Of a DNA stretch of 64,000 bases, positions 55,570-63,984 are shown one piece after another (position 1 is the first letter of the stretch; every line of letters begins with the position of its first letter). The stretch is from positions 62,001 to 126,000 of the forward strand of contig NZ_LOBC01000072.1 in assembly GCF_001583695.1 (NCBI RefSeq), in the 5' to 3' direction. The stretch comes from Bacillus wiedmannii (lineage in GTDB: Bacteria > Bacillota > Bacilli > Bacillales > Bacillaceae_G). The position numbers were made by a program, and so were the translations under genes. The notes beneath the pieces are model-generated. The model was not told the origin of the DNA and did not search any database. It was given only the letters and a program-made list of their open reading frames with translations.

Positions 55570-55603
55570 TTTTTTGGTTACTACGACTATAGTAACCAAA
55601 AAA
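55570..55603 (-). promoter_or_regulatory. Operator-like inverted repeat upstream of the MFS gene
   Basis: Arms TTTTTTGGTTACTA (55570-55583) and TAGTAACCAAAAAA (55590-55603) are perfect, with a 6-nt centre. The TTACTA/TAGTAA core resembles YodB/CatR (HxlR-family) sites. Which regulator binds is unknown; none is adjacent. Confidence 0.65.
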
Positions 55604-55672
55604 GAAATTGAACACAAGTACAATTTTTTTACAATAAAAAAACAGGCGTATCATACGCCTGCCTTCTAATTA

Positions 55673-56986
55673 TTAAACACTAGTTTTGTTCTTTTTATTT
55701 AAATACCAATACACCGGCAGTCCAGTAAATACAATTCCAATTGATAAGAAACAACTTACCGGATCATTAATAATCGCACTTCCAAGTACAAACAATGATC
55801 CTAAAATCGCAACGATTGGTACAATCGGGAATAACGGTACACTGTATGCACGCTCTTTATTCTTGTTACGTTTTCTTAAAATGAAGACACCAATAAACGT
55901 CATTACATAGAAAATATAAATAATGAATACGGAAATCTCAGATAGCTTATTCGGATCACTAATAATCATTAAAATAATTCCTAAAATGATTTCAACAGTA
56001 ATCGCATTTGCTGGTGTTTTAAATCTTGGACTTTCCTTTGCGATAAACTTAGAAAACGGAAGGTGTCCACGCTCTGCCATCGACATCGGAATACGTGGGA
56101 ACGTTAAAATTTTTCCATTTAAACAACCGAAAATAGAAACGATAATACCGATACTAATGATTTTCCCGCCATATTCTCCAAGTAACATGCCCGCAGCTGT
56201 CGCTGTTGCATTCTCTCCAAGGTCTACAATTTTCGCTGCTGGTAACACATTTAATAATGCCAAGTTAATTAGTACGTAAGCAGCCGTTACAATTAAAATC
56301 CCAACTGTCATCGCTTTCGGTAATAACTTTGTTGGATTCTTCATTTCTCCGCCAATTGAAGCGAGTAGAATCCAGCCGTCATAAGCAAATAACGTTGCTA
56401 AAATTGCCATACCGATACTTTGATTTTCTGATATCGGCACTACTACATTAAAGATATCGCTATTTCCTTTCCAAAAACCTAACACAACAATTAATACGAT
56501 CGGAATCATCTTCCCAATTGTCGTAACCGTTTGGACGATACCTCCATATTTTGTTCCCATACTATTTACAACGCCAAGGAACACAACTGTTCCAATAGCA
56601 ATTGGTAAATTCCATACTTTATCTAAATAGAAAAAATTAATCATTAAAGAACTAAAGTACAAGCCTAATGTTCCAATAATAGCTGGTCCATAAACAATTG
56701 TTTGCATCCAGCCTGATAAATATCCCCAAAAACTTCCGTAAATCTCCTCTAAATACGTATACAACCCACCATTTTTCGGGATTTGCGCTCCAATTTCAGC
56801 TACTGTTAAACCACTTGCTAACGTCAACAGACCACCAATTACCCAAGCAAGAATAGCCATATTAGAACTCCCCGAGTAATCTAATACGCTCCCTGGCTTC
56901 ATAAACACACCAGATCCAATAATCGTTCCTACTACGATAGAAAGTGCTACTGTTAAACCAATTTTGTTCTTCTCATCATGATGCAT
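55673..56986 (-). CDS. APC-family amino acid permease
   Basis: A 437-residue twelve-helix transporter of the LAT/SteT type (GLTVALSIVVGTIIGSGVFMKPG, the consensus first-helix unwound motif). Related proteins exchange serine, threonine or branched amino acids. The ATG at 56986 has AAGGAGG upstream. A T-box leader precedes it, so uncharged tRNA for the transported amino acid would switch on expression. Confidence 0.9.
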   Translation of the reverse strand: MHHDEKNKIGLTVALSIVVGTIIGSGVFMKPGSVLDYSGSSNMAILAWVIGGLLTLASGLTVAEIGAQIPKNGGLYTYLEEIYGSFWGYLSGWMQTIVYGPAIIGTLGLYFSSLMINFFYLDKVWNLPIAIGTVVFLGVVNSMGTKYGGIVQTVTTIGKMIPIVLIVVLGFWKGNSDIFNVVVPISENQSIGMAILATLFAYDGWILLASIGGEMKNPTKLLPKAMTVGILIVTAAYVLINLALLNVLPAAKIVDLGENATATAAGMLLGEYGGKIISIGIIVSIFGCLNGKILTFPRIPMSMAERGHLPFSKFIAKESPRFKTPANAITVEIILGIILMIISDPNKLSEISVFIIYIFYVMTFIGVFILRKRNKNKERAYSVPLFPIVPIVAILGSLFVLGSAIINDPVSCFLSIGIVFTGLPVYWYLNKKNKTSV

Positions 56987-57029
56987 GCTGCGTATCCTCC
57001 TTCCAATTCTAGTGTGATGCAAAAATGAA

Positions 57030-57250
57030 ATAAAAAAACACTCCTCCCTAAAAAAGGGACGAGTGTTGTATTCGTGGTTCCACCCTTGTTTCAATTCGTA
57101 AAGTAACACACTTCACCAATTTCTCAAGTCTAAATAACGGTTTTTGCCGGCAAGCAATTACTAGGTATCCGTTCACTGCTGCAGTTCAGAGGTGGTAATC
57201 CATTTTTCCGTATTAGGAAGCTCACAGCCAAAGGCTTCCCTCTCTGAAAA
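57030..57250 (-). promoter_or_regulatory. T-box leader of the amino acid permease gene
   Basis: On the minus strand the T-box consensus AAGGGTGGAACCACG is at 57073-57087, followed by the terminator AACACTC...GAGTGTT (57037-57067) with T run. Stem I is bounded by TTCAGAG (57242-57248) and CTCTGAA (57185-57191), with an apical GGAAGC/GCTTCC hairpin. The specifier strand reads GGATTACCAC, so ACC (Thr) or ATT (Ile) are candidates; I cannot decide. Controls permease transcription by tRNA charging. Confidence 0.93.
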
Positions 57251-57449
57251 TCGTAAAAAATTGATCATGTCCTCATCATCACTTCTTGATGTCGAATTTT
57301 GTAGTTATTGTTCATTATATTGAATTGTTAGAAAAAATCAATATATTTTTTTATATAACATAAGAAATGTTTCTCTTCTTATATTATAACAGAAGCTATA
57401 ATATTTCTCTAATTCCCCAGTATCTTTGGAACAGCGTAGCGGTAAAAAT
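57251..57449. other. Sequence upstream of the T-box
   Basis: AT-rich; holds the presumed promoter of the permease transcript. No ORF or further feature supported. Confidence 0.3.
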
Positions 57450-57535
57450 TATATCAGAGATTATTCAAATATATCGACCGTAACTCAAATTACATCAGTG
57501 ATTTTCAAAATATATCGATTTACCAACAAAAAACG
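57450..57535. repeat. 40-bp repeat family, two units (member 3)
   Basis: Units TTATATCAGAGATTATTC and TTACATCAGTGATTTTC are 41 bp apart, each followed by AAATATATCGA. The array ends TTTACCAACAAAAAACGAC, the same tail as the 4211 array. Confidence 0.7.
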
Positions 57536-57545
57536 ACAATAAGTA

Positions 57546-57576
57546 AGAGGAGACTTTCTAAAAGAAAGTCTCCTCT
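57546..57576. terminator. Perfect 14-bp hairpin after the repeat-protein gene
   Basis: AGAGGAGACTTTCT and AGAAAGTCTCCTCT with an AAA loop. No T run follows in either direction, so terminator activity is uncertain. Confidence 0.55.
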
Positions 57577-57623
57577 CATACATACCTTCCGGTTGCCCAC
57601 ACGGAAGATACGACTTCACTCAA

Positions 57624-58586
57624 TTATTTCTCATCTTTTTTCATAAAAAGTTTGTGATGTGGAAGATCCACATTCAACGCCTCTAATTGTTTCTTCTCAT
57701 TTTCTAAAATCGATTTCGCTTTTTCTTTCGTTACCTCATCTAATCCCGCAAAGATGTCTTCATGCTTCTCTTTCTCTGGAAGTTTCACACCTAGCTTTGT
57801 TAGTTCTTCTTTTGCTTGCTCATGAGTTAATTTACCGGATTTTTCTTGTTCAAAAATAGACTTTGCTTTTTCTTTTGTTGCTTCATCTAAGTCAGCAAGC
57901 ATGTCTTTACGCTTACCTTTCTCAGGGAATTTCACACCTAGCTTTGTTAATTCTTCTTTTGCTTGTTCACGTGTTAGTTTGCCGGATTTCTCTTGTTCTA
58001 AGATTGATTTCGCTTTTTCTTTTGTTGCTTCGTCTAAGTTAGCAAACATATCTCCATGTTTACCCTTTTCCGGGAACTTCACGCCTAGTTTTGTTAATTC
58101 TTCTTGCGCTTGTTCACGTGTTAGTTTGCCGGATTTTTCTTGTTCTAAGATTGATTTCGCTTTTTCTTTTGTTGCTTCGTCTAAGTTAGCGAACATATCT
58201 CCATGCTTATCCTTTTCCGGGAACTTCACACCTAACTTCGTTAATTCTTCTTGCGCTTGTTCACGTGTTAATTCCCCAGATTTCTCTTGCTCTAAAATCG
58301 ATTTCACTTTTTCTTTCGCCTGATCATCTAGCCCTGCAAACATATCTTTACGTTTTTCTTTCTCTGGAAGCTTTACACCTAGCTCCCCCAACTGTTTCTT
58401 TGTATCGTCCATAATCGTTTTTACTTTTTGTTTTGTAGCGTCATCTAAATCTTTCTTCGCCGTTTTTGTAGACTGCTCAGCTGCTTGAGTATTCGTTGCC
58501 GCGAATGCCGGAATACCGACTCCTCCAATGATTCCGAATGATAAAGCACCTGCAATCGCTAAATACCCAACTGTTTTCTTCTTCAT
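57624..58586 (-). CDS. Secreted protein with 49-residue tandem repeats (YckD/DUF2680-like)
   Basis: A 320-residue exported protein. A signal peptide ending AFA is followed by about five 49-residue repeats (147 bp in DNA), each with F..LDEATKEKAKSILEQ, KSGKLTREQAQEELTKLGVK and a PEK.KH linker: two helices per unit. The unit resembles DUF2680/YckD. Units 3 and 4 are nearly identical in DNA, so the copy number is probably variable. Function unknown; very charged and probably heat-stable. GAAGGAGG precedes the ATG. Confidence 0.82.
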   Translation of the reverse strand: MKKKTVGYLAIAGALSFGIIGGVGIPAFAATNTQAAEQSTKTAKKDLDDATKQKVKTIMDDTKKQLGELGVKLPEKEKRKDMFAGLDDQAKEKVKSILEQEKSGELTREQAQEELTKLGVKFPEKDKHGDMFANLDEATKEKAKSILEQEKSGKLTREQAQEELTKLGVKFPEKGKHGDMFANLDEATKEKAKSILEQEKSGKLTREQAKEELTKLGVKFPEKGKRKDMLADLDEATKEKAKSIFEQEKSGKLTHEQAKEELTKLGVKLPEKEKHEDIFAGLDEVTKEKAKSILENEKKQLEALNVDLPHHKLFMKKDEK

Positions 58587-58658
58587 AGGAAATTTCCTCC
58601 TTCATATTTCTAAAGCATGTACACTTTCGTATACAATTCCTATAGTAATGTTGGTTTC

Positions 58659-58682
58659 TTAACATTTCCTTAACGACTTAAC
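58659..58682 (-). promoter_or_regulatory. Direct GTTAAG repeats upstream of the repeat-protein gene
   Basis: On the minus strand GTTAAG occurs three times, the last two with an 11-bp period (CGTTAA-N5-TGTTAA). That fits the spacing of WalR-type boxes, and loosely PhoP-type boxes. Weak evidence. Confidence 0.35.
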
Positions 58683-58683
58683 A

Positions 58684-58714
58684 AAAAAACGCCGCTCATC
58701 CCGAGCGGCGTTGT
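58684..58714 (-). terminator. Intrinsic terminator of the yidC-like gene
   Basis: A 9-10 bp GC-rich stem ACGCCGCTC/GAGCGGCGT with a T7 tail on the minus strand. Confidence 0.9.
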
Positions 58715-58715
58715 T

Positions 58716-59504
58716 CTAAGCTTTTTGTAATTGTAATTCTTCACGTTCCATTATTCTTCTTAATACAATTGTTTGTGTCATTGTAAATAAATTACCCGTT
58801 ATCCAGTACAATACAAGTCCTGATGGCGCCGCAAATCCCATAAATAAAATCATTGCTGGCATCATAATTTGCTGCACTTTCAGCATCTGTACTTGTTCTC
58901 CAGGTGTAATATTAGATTGGAAAACTTTCATCTGAATAAACGTCGTTAACGCTGCGATAATCGGTAATATATGATAAGGATCTGCATGTCCTAAGTTCAC
59001 CCATAAAAATGACGATGTGCGAATCTCTTCTGTTCGGCTAATCGCATAATACAAAGCAGAGAAAATCGGCATTTGTATTAATAGTGGCCAGCAACCAGCT
59101 AGTGGATTCCAACCGCCTGATTTCATTAGTTCCGACATTTCCTTTTGATACTGCTTTTGTTTTTCAAGATCTTTACCCACATCACCGTATTTTTGTTTCA
59201 GCTTCTGCAGTTCAGGTTGCATTTTCTTCATTTTCGCTTGACTACGATATTGCGAAACAGCTAATGGGATCATTGCTGAACGAATAACGAGCGTCATAAT
59301 AATAATAGAAATCCCGAAGCTAGCTCCTGGTATGTGATGAGCAACAAATTGAATCATAAACGAGATTGGATATACGAAATAATGATCCCAAATCCCCGTA
59401 CTATGTGCATCAATTGGGGCTGCATTACTGCAACCAGATAAAACAAAAACAAGTAATAATGATAAACTAACGAGCACAGCTCGGTATGATTTTAACATGT
59501 TCAT
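58716..59504 (-). CDS. yidC: YidC/Oxa1 membrane protein insertase (second paralogue)
   Basis: A 262-residue insertase that helps fold proteins into the membrane. Lipobox VLSGC at the N-terminus, then five helices; the conserved hydrophilic-groove Arg lies in SIIIMTLVIRSAMIPL. Firmicutes carry two paralogues (SpoIIIJ and YqjG in B. subtilis); the absence of rpmH-rnpA-jag neighbours shows this is the non-dnaA-linked copy. A small membrane-protein gene precedes it. Confidence 0.9.
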   Translation of the reverse strand: MNMLKSYRAVLVSLSLLLVFVLSGCSNAAPIDAHSTGIWDHYFVYPISFMIQFVAHHIPGASFGISIIIMTLVIRSAMIPLAVSQYRSQAKMKKMQPELQKLKQKYGDVGKDLEKQKQYQKEMSELMKSGGWNPLAGCWPLLIQMPIFSALYYAISRTEEIRTSSFLWVNLGHADPYHILPIIAALTTFIQMKVFQSNITPGEQVQMLKVQQIMMPAMILFMGFAAPSGLVLYWITGNLFTMTQTIVLRRIMEREELQLQKA

Positions 59505-59526
59505 TCCTCCAATGTTTCGTAATTAT

Positions 59527-59811
59527 TTAGCGAAACATTGGTGTATACGGACCGACCTCGTCATTCTCTTCACTGGATTCTTGTCTGCGCACAGAACGAA
59601 TCATTCCATATTTATAAAAAATAGAGAAAAGCGTTACATTACCAGTACCCTCTTCACACGTATTAACTAGTTTAAAGGCTCTTTGTCTACCACTTGATGC
59701 TTGCTGACGCACAAAGCGAGAAACGTTAGCAAGGAAGAAAACTTCTAATAAACAAAGCGCTGTCGTTACAAACGATATATATAGAATTGCATCCTGCAAT
59801 AAAAATTCCAT
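59527..59811 (-). CDS. Small membrane-anchored hypothetical protein
   Basis: A 94-residue protein with one N-terminal membrane helix (about 8-30) and a basic, then acidic cytoplasmic tail (RRQESSEENDEVGPYTPMFR). AAGGATGTG precedes the ATG. It lies 22 bp before the yidC-like gene, so co-transcription is likely. No family recognised. Confidence 0.6.
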   Translation of the reverse strand: MEFLLQDAILYISFVTTALCLLEVFFLANVSRFVRQQASSGRQRAFKLVNTCEEGTGNVTLFSIFYKYGMIRSVRRQESSEENDEVGPYTPMFR

Positions 59812-60090
59812 CGCTTCACATCCTTAATAAGGTCATTTTAGCACATTCAACAAACATTCTCTATTTCCTTTTATCGTCAAAAAAGTATTTTGCATATTTT
59901 CTCAAGAAAACTATGTTAGAAAACCAATGTATTCGCTTTCTTTAGTATATTCACACGTATCCTTGTATAGGTTTAATTTGTTAGAAATTTATAAAATTTT
60001 CGCATTATAATAAAACTATTGCCAGTTTTTGAAAAAACCTTTATTCTCTTCTTGTAATCAAAAATGAATATGGAGATGAAACATACTATG

Positions 60091-60981
60091 GGTCAACTAG
60101 GAGACGCCGATTACGTTCCCGACACCGCCTTTTTATCCTTCCCAGCAGCTAAAACATTCCACTTAGAATTTATCATACAGTTGGTTGTTATTTTCGTAGC
60201 CTCTATTTTGTATGCAATTTCTATGAATATGTTCTTTATCCCGCATAACATGATTAGCGGTGGATTCGCTGGTGTAGGGATGATTATCGGTTATTTAATG
60301 CACTACAATATCGGTGCACTTATCTTTTTACTAAACATTCCTCTTCTTATTTTAAGTCACTTTTACTTAGGCAAGAAGACAACCTTTTTAACAGCGTACT
60401 TTGTAGCTGTATCATCGTTAGCGATGAACATTATCCCTGTACACCAAGTTTCAGACGATATTTTACTGTCTTCTGTATTCGGTGGTGTAATCTGCGGAGC
60501 AGCTTCCGGAATCATATTCCGATTTGCTTCTTCAACAGGTGGCTTTGATGTTGTTGGATTGATTGTAGCAAAACATCGAGATATTTCAATTGGAGCAATC
60601 ATCTTTGGATTCAACTTAATCTTACTTGTTGCAGCAGGATTTATTTTCGGATGGGATATTACGCTTTATACGTTAATTAGCCGGTTTGTAGTCAGCAAAG
60701 TTATCGATGCTGTGCATACGAAACATATTAAATTAACGATAATGACAGTTACAGAAAAAGGCGAGGAAATAAAAAGCGCACTATTGCATCACGGCATACG
60801 CGGGGTGACAATGGTAGATGCTGTCGGCGGCTATACAAACCATAAGAAAAAAATGATTTACACTGTCGTGACTCGCTATGAGTTAGGCGAAATGAAACGT
60901 ATTATCCGTCAAGTGGATAACAAAGCATTCATGAACATTACTGAAACAGTTGAGATTGTCGGCCGTTTCAAACGCATATAA
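60091..60981 (+). CDS. YitT-family membrane protein
   Basis: A 296-residue protein with five or six helices (YitT domain, MNMFFIPHNMISGGFAGVGMIIGYLM and FASSTGGFDVVGLIV) and a C-terminal cytoplasmic DUF2179 domain (TIMTVTEKGEEIKSALLHHGIRGVTMVDAVGGYT). Function unknown; probably a transporter. The start is uncertain: the frame has ATG at 60064, 60070, 60076 and 60091, and the GGAGATGA site best suits 60091. Confidence 0.85.
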   Translation, partial: GQLGDADYVPDTAFLSFPAAKTFHLEFIIQLVVIFVASILYAISMNMFFIPHNMISGGFAGVGMIIGYLMHYNIGALIFLLNIPLLILSHFYLGKKTTFLTAYFVAVSSLAMNIIPVHQVSDDILLSSVFGGVICGAASGIIFRFASSTGGFDVVGLIVAKHRDISIGAIIFGFNLILLVAAGFIFGWDITLYTLISRFVVSKVIDAVHTKHIKLTIMTVTEKGEEIKSALLHHGIRGVTMVDAVGGYTNHKKKMIYTVVTRYELGEMKRIIRQVDNKAFMNITETVEIVGRFKRI

Positions 60982-60997
60982 AAAAGGTTAATACATG

Positions 60998-61046
60998 AAA
61001 GGGCATAACATATTAGTCATATATAATATGTTATGCCCTTTGTTAT
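60998..61046 (+). terminator. Long perfect hairpin after the YitT gene
   Basis: Arms of 18 bp (start AAAGGGCATAACATATTA; 60998-61015 and 61024-61041) followed by GTTATT. Likely terminator. Confidence 0.7.
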
Positions 61047-61091
61047 TCAACTAACGCACCCTTTAGCATAATAAAATCACGAAGTTTATTA

Positions 61092-61613
61092 CTACAAATC
61101 GGTGGATAGCATTCCGTATACAATACTATCTGTCCATTCATTTTTATTCCAAAAATCTTGTATGAAATGGGCTTCCTTTCTCATGCCTATTCGTTCACAC
61201 AATTTTTGTGAAGCTGTATTACGTGCATCAAGATTAGCTTGTATACGATGTACATGAAATTCATTAAATAATTTAAATACCAAACTACTTACTGCTTCTG
61301 TTGCCAAACCTCTCCCAGCTACTTCATTTGAAAAACTATAACCAATCTCAACAGTGTCTTTCATATTTGTGTACCATACGGATAAATCACCAATTACTTT
61401 AGTCTTGTATATAACTGCCAAACTTAATATTGATTCTTTAGTAAGTACATTATTTGCTAGCTTCTTATTAAACTTTTTCTGCATATCTTCATGAGTCCAC
61501 TTATTATGTAATAGGAACTTACATGTATCATCATTATTATAAATAGCAAATACATCCTGTAAATCCGTACTCTTAAAAGGTCTAATTATTAATCTTTCTG
61601 TTGTGATCTCCAA
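61092..61613 (-). CDS. GNAT acetyltransferase, RimJ/RimL type
   Basis: A 173-residue acetyltransferase (MEITTERLIIRPFKSTDLQDVFAIYNN, VAGRGLATEAVSSL as the acetyl-CoA loop, LDARNTASQKLCERIGM). Members acetylate ribosomal proteins or detoxify small molecules. No operon partner. Substrate not predictable. Confidence 0.88.
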   Translation of the reverse strand: MEITTERLIIRPFKSTDLQDVFAIYNNDDTCKFLLHNKWTHEDMQKKFNKKLANNVLTKESILSLAVIYKTKVIGDLSVWYTNMKDTVEIGYSFSNEVAGRGLATEAVSSLVFKLFNEFHVHRIQANLDARNTASQKLCERIGMRKEAHFIQDFWNKNEWTDSIVYGMLSTDL

Positions 61614-61824
61614 GTTAGCTCTCCTCCCTTACATTCATGCTACAAAACATTTTTTATAGTATTTAAGCCTCCTTCTTAGATCTCACCTTGATTACATATT
61701 TCATCATAATAAATTAAAATCCTTCTTCCACTAAACTGCATTGTTAGTGGTATTTCCTTGCGCTTTTTATTTTTTACACTTATTACAAAATCAGATAATT
61801 CTATTATTGTGACCCTAAATGTGT
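61614..61824. other. Intergenic sequence
   Basis: AT-rich; nothing recognisable until the extended -10 TGTTATAAT ending at 61830. Confidence 0.3.
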
Positions 61825-62070
61825 TATAATGAAAGCAGACTCACAAAAAAAGAGTATATAGACTTGGAAGTTTCTCTTATTTTTACAAGCAAAAAGAAAC
61901 GAGCAGTCAGGTATATTTCAGACACCATACACGTAACGGTTTAAAAAACCGATCATCTTAGTTATTCTTCCATGATCTTTTTATAAAAAGATACGTACAA
62001 CTAAAATTCACTTCAATATACTATACCTACCTTTTTGACTTCCAAATCATCTTATTACATAAGGAGATGA
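61822..62070 (+). promoter_or_regulatory. Extended -10 promoter and long structured 5' leader
   Basis: TGTTATAAT (61822-61830) is an extended -10. The following leader of about 230 nt has TTGGAAGT (about 61864-61871) complementary to ACTTCCAA (about 62038-62045), which would close the whole leader. Inside are GTTTC...GAAAC with TTTTT/AAAAA, CGGTTT/AAACCG and ATCTTTT/AAAAGAT hairpins. No ORF, no known riboswitch signature. It precedes the small membrane-protein gene. Confidence 0.55.
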
Positions 62071-62074
62071 ACAT

Positions 62075-62461
62075 ATGAATCAATATATAAGATATACAAT
62101 AGCTGTCCTGTTTGCTATTATCGGTGGAACAATCTGCTTCTGGACAAACACTCAGCTTGGAGAGAATATCATTTTTAATGGAATCGAAACGCTTGTAAGC
62201 GCTTCAATTTTAGGTGGATACATTTACTTCCTCTTCAATCCAGAAGAAAATGCACAAAAAACAATGTTATTAACAATGATCGGAATCGTTGGCGGATGTA
62301 TTTCCTACTCAATGACTAACTATACATTACCACTTCAATTAAGCTCAGCTTTCTTCCACGGTCTATGGACTTGGTTCATTGCATTCTGCCTAGCAGACGT
62401 ATTCAACCTTTTACAAGACAATGAAGAAGAAAACGGTCGCCAAATTGAAAGTAACTCGTAA
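62075..62461 (+). CDS. Four-helix small membrane protein
   Basis: A 128-residue protein with four predicted helices (about 7-25, 38-57, 64-84 and 93-113) and an acidic tail (DNEEENGRQIESNS). It may belong to a Bacillus-specific uncharacterised family such as DUF3938. AAGGAGATGA precedes the ATG. An unusual long leader and a strong terminator suggest a single-gene, post-transcriptionally regulated unit. Confidence 0.7.
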   Translation: MNQYIRYTIAVLFAIIGGTICFWTNTQLGENIIFNGIETLVSASILGGYIYFLFNPEENAQKTMLLTMIGIVGGCISYSMTNYTLPLQLSSAFFHGLWTWFIAFCLADVFNLLQDNEEENGRQIESNS

Positions 62462-62489
62462 GCTGGAAGGATTCTTCCAGCTTTTTTTA
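62461..62489 (+). terminator. Intrinsic terminator of the small membrane-protein gene
   Basis: A 9-bp stem AGCTGGAAG/CTTCCAGCT with a 4-nt loop and T run. Confidence 0.9.
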
Positions 62490-62516
62490 TGTTGTTTTGC
62501 AGATCCCATCACCACA

Positions 62517-62552
62517 ATAAAAAGAAGTTACCTTCACGGCAACTTCTTTTCT
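62517..62552 (-). terminator. Intrinsic terminator of the sensor kinase gene
   Basis: Stem AAAAGAAGTT/AACTTCTTTT with an 11-nt loop, T run on the minus strand; just after the kinase stop. Confidence 0.8.
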
Positions 62553-63984
62553 ACATACCTCCGCTCGGAATCCGAAACGAAACATGTGCCCCACCTCGCA
62601 CCTCGCTATTTTCTACCTGTATTTTACCGCCGTGCTTCTCAACAATTGTCTTAGCAATATATAAACCGAGTCCAAAATGCTCCTTGCTTCCTGAGCGTGA
62701 CTGATCTCCTTGATAAAAACGTTGTAATACTTTTTTCAAATCTCCTTCTTGGAAACCAGGCCCTGAATCATATACATGAAACTCTATTGTGTCATGCCAA
62801 GTACACACTTTAACGAGCACCGTCCCTGACACCGGGGTAAACCGAACTGCATTCATTACGATATTATCCATTACTTGACTGATCCGCTCTTGGTCAAATA
62901 CTAAGCTTTGTACATCCCCATTATTTTCAAAGATAACATCCCACTTAATTTCTTTTTTCCTAGCTATACATTCATATTCTTCTAGTTTTTTTAGAAAGAA
63001 TGGATTTATATGTACTCTATTTAAACGTAATTGAAATGCAAAGCTTTCTAACTCATTTACTGTTTGGAACTCCTCAAGAAGTTTTGTCATTCTGTTTGTG
63101 TTTCGTTCAATCGTTTGTAAATAACGATGTAATAAATCTTCATTTTTCCATAAGCCACTTTGCAGACCTTCTGCATGACCTTGCACAATCGTTAGCGGTG
63201 TTTTCAAATCATGAGAAATAGCTCTAATGTATTCTCTTCTTTCTTCTTCTAACTCCCATTGTCGTGACAAACTAGTAGCTAATGCTCCACGCATGTTTTC
63301 AAACGAACTGACTAATTCACCAATCTCATTTTGCGCGTTGTATTCTAAATGAAAATTTAAATCCTGCTCTTGAATTCTTTTTGAAGCCTCTGATAATTCA
63401 GCAAGTGGTTTCTTTATTCTTTTTCCCATTCGGTTTGAAACGATGTAGGATAAAATTGTAATGTATATAAAGGGTGAAGCTAAAAATAAGATTACAAAAA
63501 AGGAATCAACTGCCGAAGCGGTTGATATTATCAAATGATAATTAAACCCTATCGCTCCTTGTAAATCTCCATTCTTATCCACTAAAGGCAGATATGTCGT
63601 AACTTCAGTATCATCATCTTCCTCATGAATATTTGTATTAATAACACTCAAAATTGGTCTCTCATTTGTTATTACTTTCTTTTTATATGTACCATAAAAA
63701 ATAGCTCCTTGCCTATTAACAATTTGATATTGAATGCCCTCACGAGGGACAATTTTCTCTAATTCATATTGCTCTTTCTCGTCTAACAATAGCGCGCCTT
63801 TATCTTTTACGTATTCTTTTATCATAGGAATTTTCTGCTCATAATAATTTGCAGGAAATACTTTTCCACTCTTCGTTAACCAATACCAACCACTAACCGC
63901 CGTTAAAACGGTCAGTATTAAACTACCAATTAAAACTATTAAGAAGCCAATTACTAGCTGTTGTTTAATCCGTAATCTTTGCAT
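62551..63984 (-). CDS. Membrane sensor histidine kinase
   Basis: A 477-residue two-component kinase. Two membrane helices (about 11-33 and 163-185) flank an extracytoplasmic sensor region. HAMP (about 185-238), HisKA with the phospho-acceptor in AISHDLKTPLT (H258), and a catalytic domain with N-box DNIVMNAVRF, GPGF and FGLGLYIA. A TTG at 63987 is better spaced from GGAG than this ATG, so the true start may be one codon upstream. The cognate response regulator gene probably lies beyond the right edge. Confidence 0.92.
   Translation of the reverse strand: MQRLRIKQQLVIGFLIVLIGSLILTVLTAVSGWYWLTKSGKVFPANYYEQKIPMIKEYVKDKGALLLDEKEQYELEKIVPREGIQYQIVNRQGAIFYGTYKKKVITNERPILSVINTNIHEEDDDTEVTTYLPLVDKNGDLQGAIGFNYHLIISTASAVDSFFVILFLASPFIYITILSYIVSNRMGKRIKKPLAELSEASKRIQEQDLNFHLEYNAQNEIGELVSSFENMRGALATSLSRQWELEEERREYIRAISHDLKTPLTIVQGHAEGLQSGLWKNEDLLHRYLQTIERNTNRMTKLLEEFQTVNELESFAFQLRLNRVHINPFFLKKLEEYECIARKKEIKWDVIFENNGDVQSLVFDQERISQVMDNIVMNAVRFTPVSGTVLVKVCTWHDTIEFHVYDSGPGFQEGDLKKVLQRFYQGDQSRSGSKEHFGLGLYIAKTIVEKHGGKIQVENSEVRGGAHVSFRIPSGGM

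Noticed and set aside
57700-58400. Regular repeats that could be mistaken for a CRISPR array
   Set aside because: The 147-bp units are in-frame protein repeats without unique spacers and without cas genes.
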